A stretch of 64,000 nt of DNA from Amycolatopsis dendrobii (GTDB taxonomy: Bacteria; Actinomycetota; Actinomycetes; Mycobacteriales; Pseudonocardiaceae): assembly GCF_014145675.1 (NCBI RefSeq), contig NZ_JACGZW010000002.1, positions 1-64,000 of the forward strand. The letters are read 5' to 3'. How positions within the stretch are numbered: the first letter of the stretch is position 1; every line of letters starts with the position of its first letter. The notes beneath the pieces are model-generated. The model saw only the letters and a program-made list of their open reading frames with translations. It searched no databases and was not told the DNA's origin. Of this stretch, positions 36,467 through 46,085 are shown one piece after another. The translations under genes and the position numbers were made by a program.

Positions 36467-37267
36467 TCAAGAGAAGAGGTGGTCCGCCAGGAACGTCCCC
36501 AACCCCCGCGGCGAACCCCTGGTCACCGCGGCGAAATCGTCGCTCAGCCAAGCCCCGTCCCCGGCCGCCAGCAGCTCGAAGACCTGCGCATTCGACCCCG
36601 CCTCCGGCACCCCCTTCGACTCCATCACCGCCTGGTGCTCCGCAGCCGAAATCCGCCGGTACTCCACCGGACGGCCGGTAACCGCAGCCCATTCCCGGGC
36701 CATGTCGGCGAACGTGACCAGCTCCGGCCCCGTCAGCAGATACGTCCGCCCGGCATGCTCCGCCGGGGCCTTCGCGATCGTGGCAGCCGTGGCCGCGACG
36801 TCCCGGGCGTCGATCATTCCGATCCGGCCATCCCCCGCGGACGAAGAAAAGCCGCCCGTCGCAGCGATCTCCGGCGCGAGGGCCAGCAGATTCTGCATAA
36901 AGAAGTTCGGCGCCAGCAGCGTGTACTCCATCCCGGACGCCTTGAGGTGCGCGTCAATCCGCGCGTGCACCCGCCGCCGGGCGACTGGCGAATCCGCTAC
37001 AGCCTTGTGGTTGGTAACCCGCACGACGTGCCGCACCCCGTGCGCGACCGCGCGATCGAGCACCGTGATCTGCGAGGCCGCCGCGGGCCCGATCAGCAGG
37101 AGGGTGTCGACCCCGCGCAGGGCCGCGTCGAGGGTGTCCGGCCGGTCGAAATCGCCGATCACCTCGTCAGGGCCGCCCGAGGGGCTGCGGACGAGCGTCC
37201 GGACGGGTCCGAGCAGGCGGACGACTTCCCTGCCGATTGTGCCGGTGGCTCCGGTCGTCAAGATCAT
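36467..37267 (-). CDS. NmrA-like NAD(P)-binding protein
   Basis: A 266-residue atypical SDR. The nucleotide loop TTGATGTIG (5-13) is intact, and the later RVTNHKAV, LAPNFFMQN and IDARDVAATAA segments match the NmrA/azoreductase-like group (NAD(P)H:quinone-type oxidoreductases). It diverges from an HxlR regulator gene only 67 bp away, an arrangement common for redox-responsive pairs. ATG 37267 is chosen. Confidence 0.9.
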   Translation of the reverse strand: MILTTGATGTIGREVVRLLGPVRTLVRSPSGGPDEVIGDFDRPDTLDAALRGVDTLLLIGPAAASQITVLDRAVAHGVRHVVRVTNHKAVADSPVARRRVHARIDAHLKASGMEYTLLAPNFFMQNLLALAPEIAATGGFSSSAGDGRIGMIDARDVAATAATIAKAPAEHAGRTYLLTGPELVTFADMAREWAAVTGRPVEYRRISAAEHQAVMESKGVPEAGSNAQVFELLAAGDGAWLSDDFAAVTRGSPRGLGTFLADHLFS

Positions 37268-37324
37268 GCGAAAGAGACTGCTCGCCACCGGTATCGTTTG
37301 TGAAGAAGGCACCTCGACGATCTA

Positions 37325-37334
37325 TAGGTACCTA
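37325..37334. promoter_or_regulatory. Candidate HxlR operator
   Basis: A perfect 10-bp palindrome, TAGGTACCTA, directly abuts the ATG of the HxlR gene and lies in the 67-bp divergent gap. GGTATC at about 37289 and GGATACC at 37337 flank it as possible additional half-sites. Control of both genes by the HxlR protein is inferred. Confidence 0.55.
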
Positions 37335-37697
37335 ATGGATACCAAGTATGCGAAAGCGTGCCCGTCGCGCACCGTGATGGACGTGCTGGCGAACAAGTGG
37401 ACGCTCTACGTCCTCGGCCTGCTCCGCCAGCACGAGCGTCCGCTGCGGTTCACCGAGTTGCGCCGCGGCGTCGAAGGCGTGACGCAGAAATCGCTCACCC
37501 AGGTGCTGCGCAATCTCGAACGCGACGGGCTAGTCACCCGCACGATCTACCCGACGATCCCGCCGCGCGTGGAGTACGCGCTGACGGATCTCGGCCGGGA
37601 CGTGGGGGCCTTGACCGGGGCGATCGCCGACTGGTCGAAAGCCAACGCGGGCCGCGTTCATGCCGCCCGCGCGGCTTATGACGGCAAAACGGACTAG
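37335..37697 (+). CDS. HxlR-family transcriptional regulator
   Basis: A 120-residue winged-helix protein. The conserved N-terminal cysteine in KACPSRTVMDVLANKWTLYVL is the redox- or electrophile-sensing position in many HxlR proteins. The helix-turn-helix and wing follow in LRFTELRRGVEGVTQKSLTQVLR and PPRVEYALTDLG. It diverges from the NmrA-like oxidoreductase gene. Its TAG stop shares the four bases CTAG with the stop of the convergent acyl-CoA dehydrogenase gene. Confidence 0.93.
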   Translation: MDTKYAKACPSRTVMDVLANKWTLYVLGLLRQHERPLRFTELRRGVEGVTQKSLTQVLRNLERDGLVTRTIYPTIPPRVEYALTDLGRDVGALTGAIADWSKANAGRVHAARAAYDGKTD

Positions 37698-38839
37698 GCG
37701 TTCTTCAGGGACCGCGCGATCACCATCCGCTGGATCTGGTTGGTCCCCTCGAAGATCTGCGGCACTTTCGCCTCCCGCATGTACCGCTCCACCGGGAAAT
37801 CCCGCGTGTACCCGGCGCCGCCGAGGACCTGGACCGCGTCCGTGGTCACTTTCATCGCGCCGTCCGTCGCCACCAGCTTCGCGATCGACGACTGGCGCTG
37901 GAAGTCCAGCCCGCGGTCGCGGCGGCGGGCCGCGTCGAGATAGGTCGCGCGGGCCGATTCGACCGTCGCCGCCATGTCGGCCAGCAGGAATTCCAAGCCC
38001 TGGAAGTCCGCGATCGGACGGCCGAACTGGGTGCGGCCCTTCGCGTACTCCACGGCCTCGTCCAGGGCCGCCTGCGCCAGGCCCACCGCGCAGGCGGCGA
38101 TCCCGAGCCGTCCCGAGCTGAGCGACGACAGAGCGATCTTCAGCCCGGCGCCCTCGCCGCCGATAAGGCGATCAGCCGGGACGTGAGCGTCTTCGAACAG
38201 CATCTGCGCGGTCGGCGACCCGGTGAGGCCCATTTTCCGCTCGCGCGGAGCCGCGGACAGGCCCGGAGTCGATGAGTCGACAAGCAGGCACGAGATGCCT
38301 CGGCCGCCGTCGTCGCTCGTGCGGACCATCGTCGTGTAGAAGTCCGCGACTCCCGCGTGGGTGATCCACGCTTTCGTGCCATTGACGACGTACTCGTCCT
38401 CGGTCAGCCGTGCGCGGGTGGACAGCGCGGCCGCGTCCGAGCCGGCGTGCGTTTCCGACAGGGCGTACGCGCCGAGCAGTGAGCCGCCCAGCATGTCCGG
38501 CAGCCAGCGATCCTGCTGTTCCTCCGTGCCGTAGTGCGCGAGCGCGTAGCAGGACATCGTGTGCACCGACAGTCCGACGCCGACGCTCATCCACGCGCTG
38601 GCGATCTCCTCGAGCGCCTGCAGGTAGACCTCGTACGGCTGCTCGGCACCGCCCCAGCGCTCCGGGTACGGCAGGCCCAGCAGGCCGGACTTGCCCATCA
38701 GGGTGAACAGGTCGCGCGGGAATTTCTCGGCCTCCTCGTCGGCCGAAGCGCGCGGTTTCAGCTCGTCACGGGCGATTTCCGTGACGAGCGCGAGCAGGTC
38801 TTCGGACTCCGGCGTCGGCAGCAGACGGTCGACCGGCAT
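37694..38839 (-). CDS. Acyl-CoA dehydrogenase
   Basis: A 381-residue flavoenzyme for alpha,beta-dehydrogenation of acyl-CoA esters. Family blocks are in order: YALSETHAGSDAAAL (FAD/substrate), AWITHAGVADFY, GRTQFGRPIADFQ, QVLGGAGYTRDFPVERYMREAK, and the catalytic-glutamate segment QIFEGTNQIQR. ATG 38839 follows GGGAGGAAG. It diverges from a TetR gene with a clear operator in the 102-bp gap, so lipid or branched-chain catabolism under TetR control is likely. Confidence 0.94.
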   Translation of the reverse strand: MPVDRLLPTPESEDLLALVTEIARDELKPRASADEEAEKFPRDLFTLMGKSGLLGLPYPERWGGAEQPYEVYLQALEEIASAWMSVGVGLSVHTMSCYALAHYGTEEQQDRWLPDMLGGSLLGAYALSETHAGSDAAALSTRARLTEDEYVVNGTKAWITHAGVADFYTTMVRTSDDGGRGISCLLVDSSTPGLSAAPRERKMGLTGSPTAQMLFEDAHVPADRLIGGEGAGLKIALSSLSSGRLGIAACAVGLAQAALDEAVEYAKGRTQFGRPIADFQGLEFLLADMAATVESARATYLDAARRRDRGLDFQRQSSIAKLVATDGAMKVTTDAVQVLGGAGYTRDFPVERYMREAKVPQIFEGTNQIQRMVIARSLKNA

Positions 38840-38858
38840 GGCTTCCTCCCAGGCGGCG

Positions 38859-38874
38859 GTACTGAAAACAGTAC
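38859..38874. promoter_or_regulatory. Candidate TetR operator
   Basis: A perfect inverted repeat, GTACTG-AAAA-CAGTAC, between the divergent acyl-CoA dehydrogenase and TetR genes. A looser GTACCGTA lies at about 38891-38898. The adjacent TetR protein is the likely binder. Confidence 0.75.
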
Positions 38875-38941
38875 TGACGGATGATTGAGAGTACCGTATG
38901 CGGAGCGGGGCTGTCCCTGATCGGTAGGAGATAGTGACGTG

Positions 38942-39529
38942 ATGTCCACCCCTGAAGCTCGTCGCCGGCCCACCGCGCGGCAGCAGGCGCTGCTGCGCGA
39001 GCTCGAGGCGTTGTTCCTGGCGGAGGGCTTCGCCGGCTTCACGCTCGACGATCTCGCCGCCCGGCTCCGCTGTTCGAAATCGACGCTGTACGCGCTCGCG
39101 CCGAGCAAGGAGCAGCTCGCGGTCAAGGTCGTCGCGCACTTCTTCCGCGACGCCGCCGAACGTCTAGAAAAGCGGATCGCGGGCATCGACGACGCGCGCG
39201 AGCTGATCGGCGAGTACCTCTCCGGCGTCTCCGAGCACCTGAACCGGGCGTCTCCGGAGTTCATGGCCGACATCGCCGCCTTCGCGCCCGCCCGCGACAC
39301 CTATCAGCTCAACAGCCGCGCCGCCGCTCGCCGGATCCGCGCGTTCATCGACAAGGGCGTCGCCGACGGGGTGTTCCGCGACGTGCACGCGCGGCTCGTG
39401 GCCGAAATGACCGGACTGATCATCGAGGGCATTCAGACCGGGGTGCTCGGCAGGCGCACCGATGTGTCCGACGCGGAAGCGTTCACCGCGCTCGGCGAAC
39501 TTTTGCTCGGCGGACTCGACAAGAACTGA
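38942..39529 (+). CDS. TetR-family regulator
   Basis: A 195-residue regulator with helix-turn-helix FTLDDLAARLRCSKSTLYALAPSKEQL. The C-terminal region contains AAARRIRAFIDKGVADGVFRDVH, typical of fatty-acid-related TetR proteins. It is divergent from the acyl-CoA dehydrogenase gene and presumably represses it via 38859-38874. The start is ATG 38942, or GTG 38939 immediately before it. Confidence 0.92.
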   Translation: MSTPEARRRPTARQQALLRELEALFLAEGFAGFTLDDLAARLRCSKSTLYALAPSKEQLAVKVVAHFFRDAAERLEKRIAGIDDARELIGEYLSGVSEHLNRASPEFMADIAAFAPARDTYQLNSRAAARRIRAFIDKGVADGVFRDVHARLVAEMTGLIIEGIQTGVLGRRTDVSDAEAFTALGELLLGGLDKN

Positions 39530-39584
39530 TGTGTCCGCATCGGGACAGGAATTGTCAGCATGAGTTCCTCTACACTCGCCGCTT

Positions 39585-40526
39585 GTGATCGTGGTGGGTG
39601 GAGAGGCGCTGGTCGACCTCGTTCCTGGCGAACCGTTGGATTCCACTGTGGACGGTGGGTTGCGCGCGCTGCTGCCCCGGCTCGGCGGTGGTCCATACAA
39701 CGTCGCGCTCGCCGCGGGCCGCCTCGGCGTTCCCGCGTCGTTCCTGTCCCGGGTTTCCACTGACCGGTTCGGCGTCGCGTTGGTGGATCGCCTTTCCGCT
39801 TCGCACGTCGACACTTCGTTGCTGCAGCGCGGCAACGAGCCGACGACGCTCGCCGTCGTCGCGCTCGACGAACGCGGCGCCGCGCGATACACCTTCTACG
39901 TCGAGGGAACCGCCGATCGGCTGGTCTCCGATCCTGGTGCGCTGCCGGAAGAAACCACCGCGCTGTCGCTCGGAACGCTCGGCATGGTGCTCGAACCCGG
40001 CGCGAGCGCGTACGAGCGAATTCTGCGCCGCGAATCCGCGCGTGGGACCCTGACGGTGCTCGACCCGAACATCCGGGAGGCGCTCATCGCCGACCCGGCG
40101 GCTTACCGCGCGCGCTTCGCCTCGTGGCTGCCGGACGTGCGGCTGCTGAAAACCTCCGACGACGACGCCGCGTGGCTCGCCGAAGGGGCCGACCCGGTGG
40201 CCGCCGCGAAATCGTGGGTGGAGTCCGGTGTGGACGCCGTCGTGCTCACCCGGGGCGCGGAAGGCTTGTCTGTGATCACTTCGGCTGGTGAGCTGGCACA
40301 CGTTCCCTCCCGCAAGGTCGCGGTCGCGGACACGATCGGCGCCGGCGACACCGTGCAGGGCGCGCTGCTGGCCTGGCTGCACGAGCGCACCGTGCGCGAC
40401 CTGGCCGCACTCGACGCCGACGCGTGGACCGAAGCGCTTGCTTATGCGGCGAAAGCGGCGTCCATCACGGTCTCCCGCAGCGGAGCGGAGCCGCCGACCG
40501 CGGCGGATATGGCGGCCACCGTGTGA
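39585..40526 (+). CDS. PfkB-family carbohydrate kinase (fructokinase-like)
   Basis: A 313-residue ribokinase-fold kinase. It opens with VIVVGGEALVDLVPG, has the N-terminal GGGPYNVALAAGRLG signature and the C-terminal anion-hole/catalytic-base motif DTIGAGDTVQGALL (catalytic aspartate in GAGD). The sugar is likely fructose or a similar ketohexose, but this is family-level only. GTG 39585 is the family start. It sits alone between a TetR gene and gltA. Confidence 0.92.
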   Translation: MIVVGGEALVDLVPGEPLDSTVDGGLRALLPRLGGGPYNVALAAGRLGVPASFLSRVSTDRFGVALVDRLSASHVDTSLLQRGNEPTTLAVVALDERGAARYTFYVEGTADRLVSDPGALPEETTALSLGTLGMVLEPGASAYERILRRESARGTLTVLDPNIREALIADPAAYRARFASWLPDVRLLKTSDDDAAWLAEGADPVAAAKSWVESGVDAVVLTRGAEGLSVITSAGELAHVPSRKVAVADTIGAGDTVQGALLAWLHERTVRDLAALDADAWTEALAYAAKAASITVSRSGAEPPTAADMAATV

Positions 40527-40717
40527 ACCTGGTCCCAATGGGGCCTTTTGGGGCAACGCAGCGAGTGCGGACTGACCCACCCTTCGACTAGCGTAGTGGT
40601 GAATTCATACCCAGCGGGGCGGTGTGCAGCGAGGCGCGTGTTTCCTCGCGTGAACACGTGGCTACTGCGGAACCTTGCAGGCGCCGCCGTCCCGTGCCCA
40701 ACGTGAGAGGGACCTGC

Positions 40718-42034
<1,317 letters not shown>

Positions 42035-42048
42035 ATCTCCGCTTGGTG

Positions 42049-42084
42049 AAACGCCCCGCCGTGCCTTCGCGCGGCGGGGCGTTT
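42049..42084 (+). terminator. gltA terminator
   Basis: A 13-bp perfect stem (AAACGCCCCGCCG at 42049-42061 with CGGCGGGGCGTTT at 42072-42084) ending in a T-run, 14 bp after the gltA stop. This is the most classical terminator in the window. Confidence 0.93.
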
Positions 42085-42097
42085 ATCGTTGTGCGGC

Positions 42098-43456
42098 ATG
42101 ACGATGGAAGCGCCGGTCGTGCTGTGGTTCCGCCGGGACCTGCGGTTGGCCGACCACGCCGCCCTGTTCGAGGCGGCCAAGCACAGCAAGCACATTCTGG
42201 CGCTCTACGTGCTGGACGACCGGCTCCTCAAACCTGCCGGTTCGCCGCGGGTCGCGTTCCTGCTGAATTCCTTGCGGGAGCTGGACAAATCGCTGTCCGG
42301 CCGGTTGATGGTGCGCTATGGCGATCCGGCGCGAGAGGTCGTGGCCGCGGCCCGGGAGATCCGGGCAGCGGCAGTGCATGTCTCTGCGGATACCGCACCA
42401 TATGGGCGTGCGCGTGACGAAGCGGTGGCTTCCGCCTTGGCAGAGCATCGAATTCAGTGGGTGGAGACGGGTTCGCCGTATGCCGTGACGCCGGGACGGG
42501 TGACCAAGCCGGACGGTACCCCGTACCGGGTGTTCACCCCGTTCTATCGCGCTTGGGCACAGCACGGCTGGCCCCGTCCGGCCGGCACCAATGTGTCTAT
42601 TGTGGACTGGATCAAGCCTTCTTCCTCGGCATCGCTGCCGGAAACTCTGGAGGTGGAGTGCGAACTGCCGCCGGCGGGGGAGGAAGCCGCACTGGCGGTG
42701 TGGCAGGAATTTCTCTCCGACGGTCTCGCGGATTACGCGACCGAACGCGATCGCCCGGATCATGCCGGCACCACAAAGCTTTCGCCCTATCTGCGCTGGG
42801 GCGCGATCCATCCGCGGACGATGCTGGCCGACCTGGCCGGGAAACGGTCCGAGGGCGCGCAGGCCTTGCGGTCCGAGCTGTGCTGGCGCGAGTTTCACGC
42901 CGACGTCCTGTGGAACCGGCCGGAAACCGCGCGGCAGAACTATGACCGGCGATTCGACGGAATGCGTTACGACACCGGGAAAACCGCGCAGGAAATGTTC
43001 GCGCAGTGGCGCGAGGGGCGGACCGGCTACCCAATCGTCGACGCTGGCATGCGGCAACTGCTGGCCGAGGGCTGGATGCACAACCGGGTCCGGATGATCG
43101 TGGCGAGTTTCCTGGTGAAGGACCTGCATTTGCCGTGGTGGTGGGGTGCCCGGCACTTCATGAAGCACTTGGTCGACGGCGATCTGGCGTCGAATCAGCT
43201 GAACTGGCAATGGGTCGCCGGATCCGGGACGGACGCCGCGCCGTACTTCCGGATCTTCAATCCGACCACACAGGGCCAGAAATTCGATCCGCAGGGCGAT
43301 TACGTGCGCCGGTATGTGCCGGAACTGCGTGGCGTGGAGGGGAAAGCGGTGCACGTGCTCAAGGAGCGTCCGGAGGAGTACCCGGAGCCGATCGTGGACC
43401 ACGCGGAGGAGCGGCAGGTCGCGCTGCAGCGGTACGGGGCGATTACCGGGTCTTAG
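42098..43456 (+). CDS. phr: Deoxyribodipyrimidine photolyase
   Basis: A 452-residue class I CPD photolyase that repairs UV pyrimidine dimers using light and FADH. The N-terminal antenna domain starts VVLWFRRDLRLADH. The FAD domain shows LSPYLRWGAIHPRT, ELCWREFHADVLW, GYPIVDAGMRQL, WMHNRVRMIVASFLVKDL and the signature LNWQWVAGSGTDAAPYFRIFNP with the electron-transfer tryptophans. ATG 42098 is chosen; TTG 42089 is possible. The gltA terminator ends 14 bp upstream, so the promoter must be very close or inside it. Confidence 0.95.
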   Translation: MTMEAPVVLWFRRDLRLADHAALFEAAKHSKHILALYVLDDRLLKPAGSPRVAFLLNSLRELDKSLSGRLMVRYGDPAREVVAAAREIRAAAVHVSADTAPYGRARDEAVASALAEHRIQWVETGSPYAVTPGRVTKPDGTPYRVFTPFYRAWAQHGWPRPAGTNVSIVDWIKPSSSASLPETLEVECELPPAGEEAALAVWQEFLSDGLADYATERDRPDHAGTTKLSPYLRWGAIHPRTMLADLAGKRSEGAQALRSELCWREFHADVLWNRPETARQNYDRRFDGMRYDTGKTAQEMFAQWREGRTGYPIVDAGMRQLLAEGWMHNRVRMIVASFLVKDLHLPWWWGARHFMKHLVDGDLASNQLNWQWVAGSGTDAAPYFRIFNPTTQGQKFDPQGDYVRRYVPELRGVEGKAVHVLKERPEEYPEPIVDHAEERQVALQRYGAITGS

Positions 43457-43617
43457 CCTGGACATATCGTGGTCGAGCCACTCCGGCTGCGGACCTCAGT
43501 GTCGTCGGCCCGTTCGTGGTTTTCCGCCAGCGAGGGGTCGCGTTGCCGATCCTCGCCGAGATCGTGCAGTTTCACCGGTCTCGGACACTTCGCCGGGTCG
43601 AAGTCAGGCCGGACGCC

Positions 43618-44796
43618 CTAACGGCGTAACGCGTCAACCAGCCGCACCCGGCTGCCGACCCGCAGTACTCCGTTGCGGTACACCCGCGCTCCGGCCCAGG
43701 TGACCACCGCGATCAGCGCGATCGTCAACACCAGAGACAGCGCGATTTCCCACGGCTCGACCGTGCCGAGCGCGATCCGTGCGGGCATCAGGACCGGCGA
43801 CAGCAACGGGATCAGCGACACGATCCGCGTCGCCGCTCCCTGCGGTGCTTGCGTCAGCAGGTTGATTCCGGCGACAAACCCGATGACCAGCGCGATGTTC
43901 ACCGGCCCGACCACCGCCTGGGTGTCCTCCTGCCGGGACACCAGCGCGCCAGCCGCGCCGTACAGCATGGCGTAGAGGAGAAAACCGAGCAGATACCAGA
44001 CGAGACCCCAGCCCAGAGCCCCCAGCGCGACGCTCGAGATCGAGAACACGCCGGACACGCCACCGGCCGCCAGACCCGCCGCGGCGAGGATCGCGAGCTG
44101 CGTCAACCCGACCAGGCCGAGTCCGATGACCTTGCCCAGCAGCAAATGCACCGGCCGGACCGTCGCGAGCAGGATCTCCACCACCCGGCTGGATTTTTCC
44201 TCGACCACGCCCTGCGCGACGAACATCCCGTAGGTCATGATGCTGACGTACAGCAGAATCGCGACCACGATCCCGGTCACGAGTTTCGTGCCGGCTTCGG
44301 GATCCGCCGGTTCGAGCGACTGGACGTCGGCGTGGGTGGCGGACACTGCCTGGTGTACGACGGCGGGATCGAGGTTCGCGGAGTACAGCTGAGCGTCCAG
44401 GACTTGTTGCTGGGCGATGTTGTCCAGCGTCGTCCGCAGCTTTGGGTCCAAAGTGGACTTCACGATCACCCGCGGCCGGGAAGCGCTGCCGGACACGAGC
44501 GCGTCGACGTCGCCGTCGCGGACCTGGGTCAATCCGTCCGATTCGGACTGTACTAGGACGATCTTGAGGTTCCGCTCGTTGTTCTCCAGTTGCGTGGCGA
44601 TGCCCTGCGCTTGCCCGGCGAGCGCGACTTTCGTGGTCGACCGGTCATGGGCCAGGAATACCTGCAGCGTGACGTAACCCAGCAGCAGCAACAGCATCAC
44701 CGCGGTGCTGACCACAAAGGACCGGGTGCGCAGCCGTGCGTTGAGCTCCCGTTTGGCCACCAGCCGCACCGCGCGGGCAGGACGGATCCGGCTCAT
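43618..44796 (-). CDS. ABC-2 permease, NatB-like
   Basis: A 392-residue permease with one N-terminal helix (25-50), a large extracytoplasmic domain of about 130 residues, then five or six C-terminal helices from about 175. The segment AQGVVEEKSSRVVEILLATVRP is characteristic of NatB/YhaP-type exporters of sodium, peptides or antibiotics. ATG 44796 overlaps the ATPase stop (ATGA). It is the last gene of the XRE-ATPase-permease operon. Confidence 0.92.
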   Translation of the reverse strand: MSRIRPARAVRLVAKRELNARLRTRSFVVSTAVMLLLLLGYVTLQVFLAHDRSTTKVALAGQAQGIATQLENNERNLKIVLVQSESDGLTQVRDGDVDALVSGSASRPRVIVKSTLDPKLRTTLDNIAQQQVLDAQLYSANLDPAVVHQAVSATHADVQSLEPADPEAGTKLVTGIVVAILLYVSIMTYGMFVAQGVVEEKSSRVVEILLATVRPVHLLLGKVIGLGLVGLTQLAILAAAGLAAGGVSGVFSISSVALGALGWGLVWYLLGFLLYAMLYGAAGALVSRQEDTQAVVGPVNIALVIGFVAGINLLTQAPQGAATRIVSLIPLLSPVLMPARIALGTVEPWEIALSLVLTIALIAVVTWAGARVYRNGVLRVGSRVRLVDALRR

Positions 44797-45698
44797 CGAG
44801 GTGCTCCCGGCGTGGCGACGGAATCGCGGAACAGGTCAGTCAGCGTACGACGGCGGTGGCTGAATTCCGTCACCGGACCGGTGGCCAGCGCGGCGGCGAG
44901 CACGGCCTGGTCGTCGGCGCTCGGCGACAACTCCAGCACAGTCGTGCTGCCGCGGCTTTCGAGCACGCGAGTGCCAGGAACCGTTGTCGCCCAACCGGGA
45001 TCGGCGCTGGGTGCGGTGACCACCAACCGGCGTCCGGCGTCGCGGGTCAGCTCGTCCATGGTGCCGACCGCGACCATCCGGCCGTCGCGGATGATGCCGA
45101 CGCGGTCGCACAGCCGCTCCACGAGGTCGAGCTGATGGCTGGAAAACACCACTGGCACGCCCGTCGCCGCCTTCTCGCGCAACACGCCGCTCAGCACGTC
45201 GACGGCGAGCGGGTCGAGGCCGGAAAACGGTTCGTCGAGCACGAGCAGCGCCGGGTCGTGCACCAGCGCGGCGGCGAGCTGCACGCGTTGCTGATTGCCG
45301 AGACTGAGCTTCTGGATGTCGTCCTTGCGCTTCGGCCCGAGCCCGAGCCGCGCGATCCACAACTCGGCGGCGCGGTGTGCGTCGTTGGTGCTGAGCCCGT
45401 GCAGTTCGGCGAGGTAGACGAGCTGGTCGATGACCTTCATTTTCGGGTACAGACCGCGCTCTTCGGGCATGTACCCGATCTGCGCGCGGGTGTCGTGGGT
45501 GACCGGACGCCCGGCGAACCGCACCTCGCCGGAATCGGCGGCCAGCACGCCGAGCGCGATCCGCATCGTGGTGGTTTTGCCCGCCCCGTTGCTGCCGACG
45601 AACCCGAACAGCTCGCCGGGCGCCGCGGTGAAACTCACGCCGTCGAGCGCGGTTTTCGCGCCGAACCGCTTGCTGATCCGGTCGATCTCCAGCGTCAC
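44793..45698 (-). CDS. ABC transporter ATPase, NatA-like
   Basis: A 301-residue ATPase. Walker A is GSNGAGKT (35-42), YMPEERGLYPKM is the NatA-type Q-loop region, the signature is LSLGNQQRV (an atypical LSxGN form seen in NatA/YhaQ), and Walker B is LLVLDEPFSGLDP. A C-terminal domain of about 80 residues follows. GTG 45698 overlaps the XRE stop by 4 bases (GTGA). With the permease it forms an exporter of unknown substrate. Confidence 0.93.
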   Translation of the reverse strand: MTLEIDRISKRFGAKTALDGVSFTAAPGELFGFVGSNGAGKTTTMRIALGVLAADSGEVRFAGRPVTHDTRAQIGYMPEERGLYPKMKVIDQLVYLAELHGLSTNDAHRAAELWIARLGLGPKRKDDIQKLSLGNQQRVQLAAALVHDPALLVLDEPFSGLDPLAVDVLSGVLREKAATGVPVVFSSHQLDLVERLCDRVGIIRDGRMVAVGTMDELTRDAGRRLVVTAPSADPGWATTVPGTRVLESRGSTTVLELSPSADDQAVLAAALATGPVTEFSHRRRTLTDLFRDSVATPGAPR

Positions 45699-45937
45699 GC
45701 GTCCCCCTCCAGCGGCGCACGGCTGAACACGGCCTCCACCGGCAGGTCGAACACCGCGCAGATGCGCAACGCCAGGTCAAGACTCGGGTAATGATCCCCG
45801 CGCTCCAGCGCCCCGATCGTCTGCGGATTGACCTCGACCGCCTCGGCGAGCTCCGCCCGGCTCATCCCGCGCTCCGCACGCAGTACCGGCAGCCGGTTGT
45901 GGATCGGCAGCTCCTTGCCACGCCGCACCGGGCTCAT
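45695..45937 (-). CDS. XRE-family regulator (small Cro/CI type)
   Basis: An 80-residue protein that is nearly all helix-turn-helix domain: LPVLRAERGMSRAELAEAVEVNPQTIGALERGDHYPSLDLALRICAVFDLPVEAVF. Proteins of this size and type often sit directly before NatAB-like exporters and control them. The coupling by GTGA overlap to the ATPase supports co-expression. ATG 45937 is the chosen start. Confidence 0.93.
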   Translation of the reverse strand: MSPVRRGKELPIHNRLPVLRAERGMSRAELAEAVEVNPQTIGALERGDHYPSLDLALRICAVFDLPVEAVFSRAPLEGDA

Positions 45938-45998
45938 GGACCGCACTGTTGCAAAAACCCAACGACCCGTCAAGCTGCCTTGCCGGTAGTTGTCCGCC

Positions 45999-46073
45999 CC
46001 AATGTGGCATTGGGTGCATGCGATGCACCCAATGTGGCGTTCGGTGCGTCTGACGCACCCAATGCCGCATTGG
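45999..46073. repeat. Alternating-palindrome repeat, copy 3 (75 bp)
   Basis: Five 15-bp blocks in the order A-B-A-B-A: CCAATGTGGCATTGG, GTGCATGCGATGCAC, CCAATGTGGCGTTCG, GTGCGTCTGACGCAC, CCAATGCCGCATTGG. The outer blocks are perfect 6+3+6 palindromes. It is 73/75 identical to copy 4 at 47143 and in the same orientation; the AbiEi-like gene lies between them. Confidence 0.93.
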
Positions 46074-46085
46074 GGCGCTTGCCGG

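Noticed and set aside
45999..46073. Regular 30-bp period read as a CRISPR array
   Set aside because: There are no variable spacers: both 15-bp blocks recur, copies hold only 1.5-2.5 units, and no cas gene is present.
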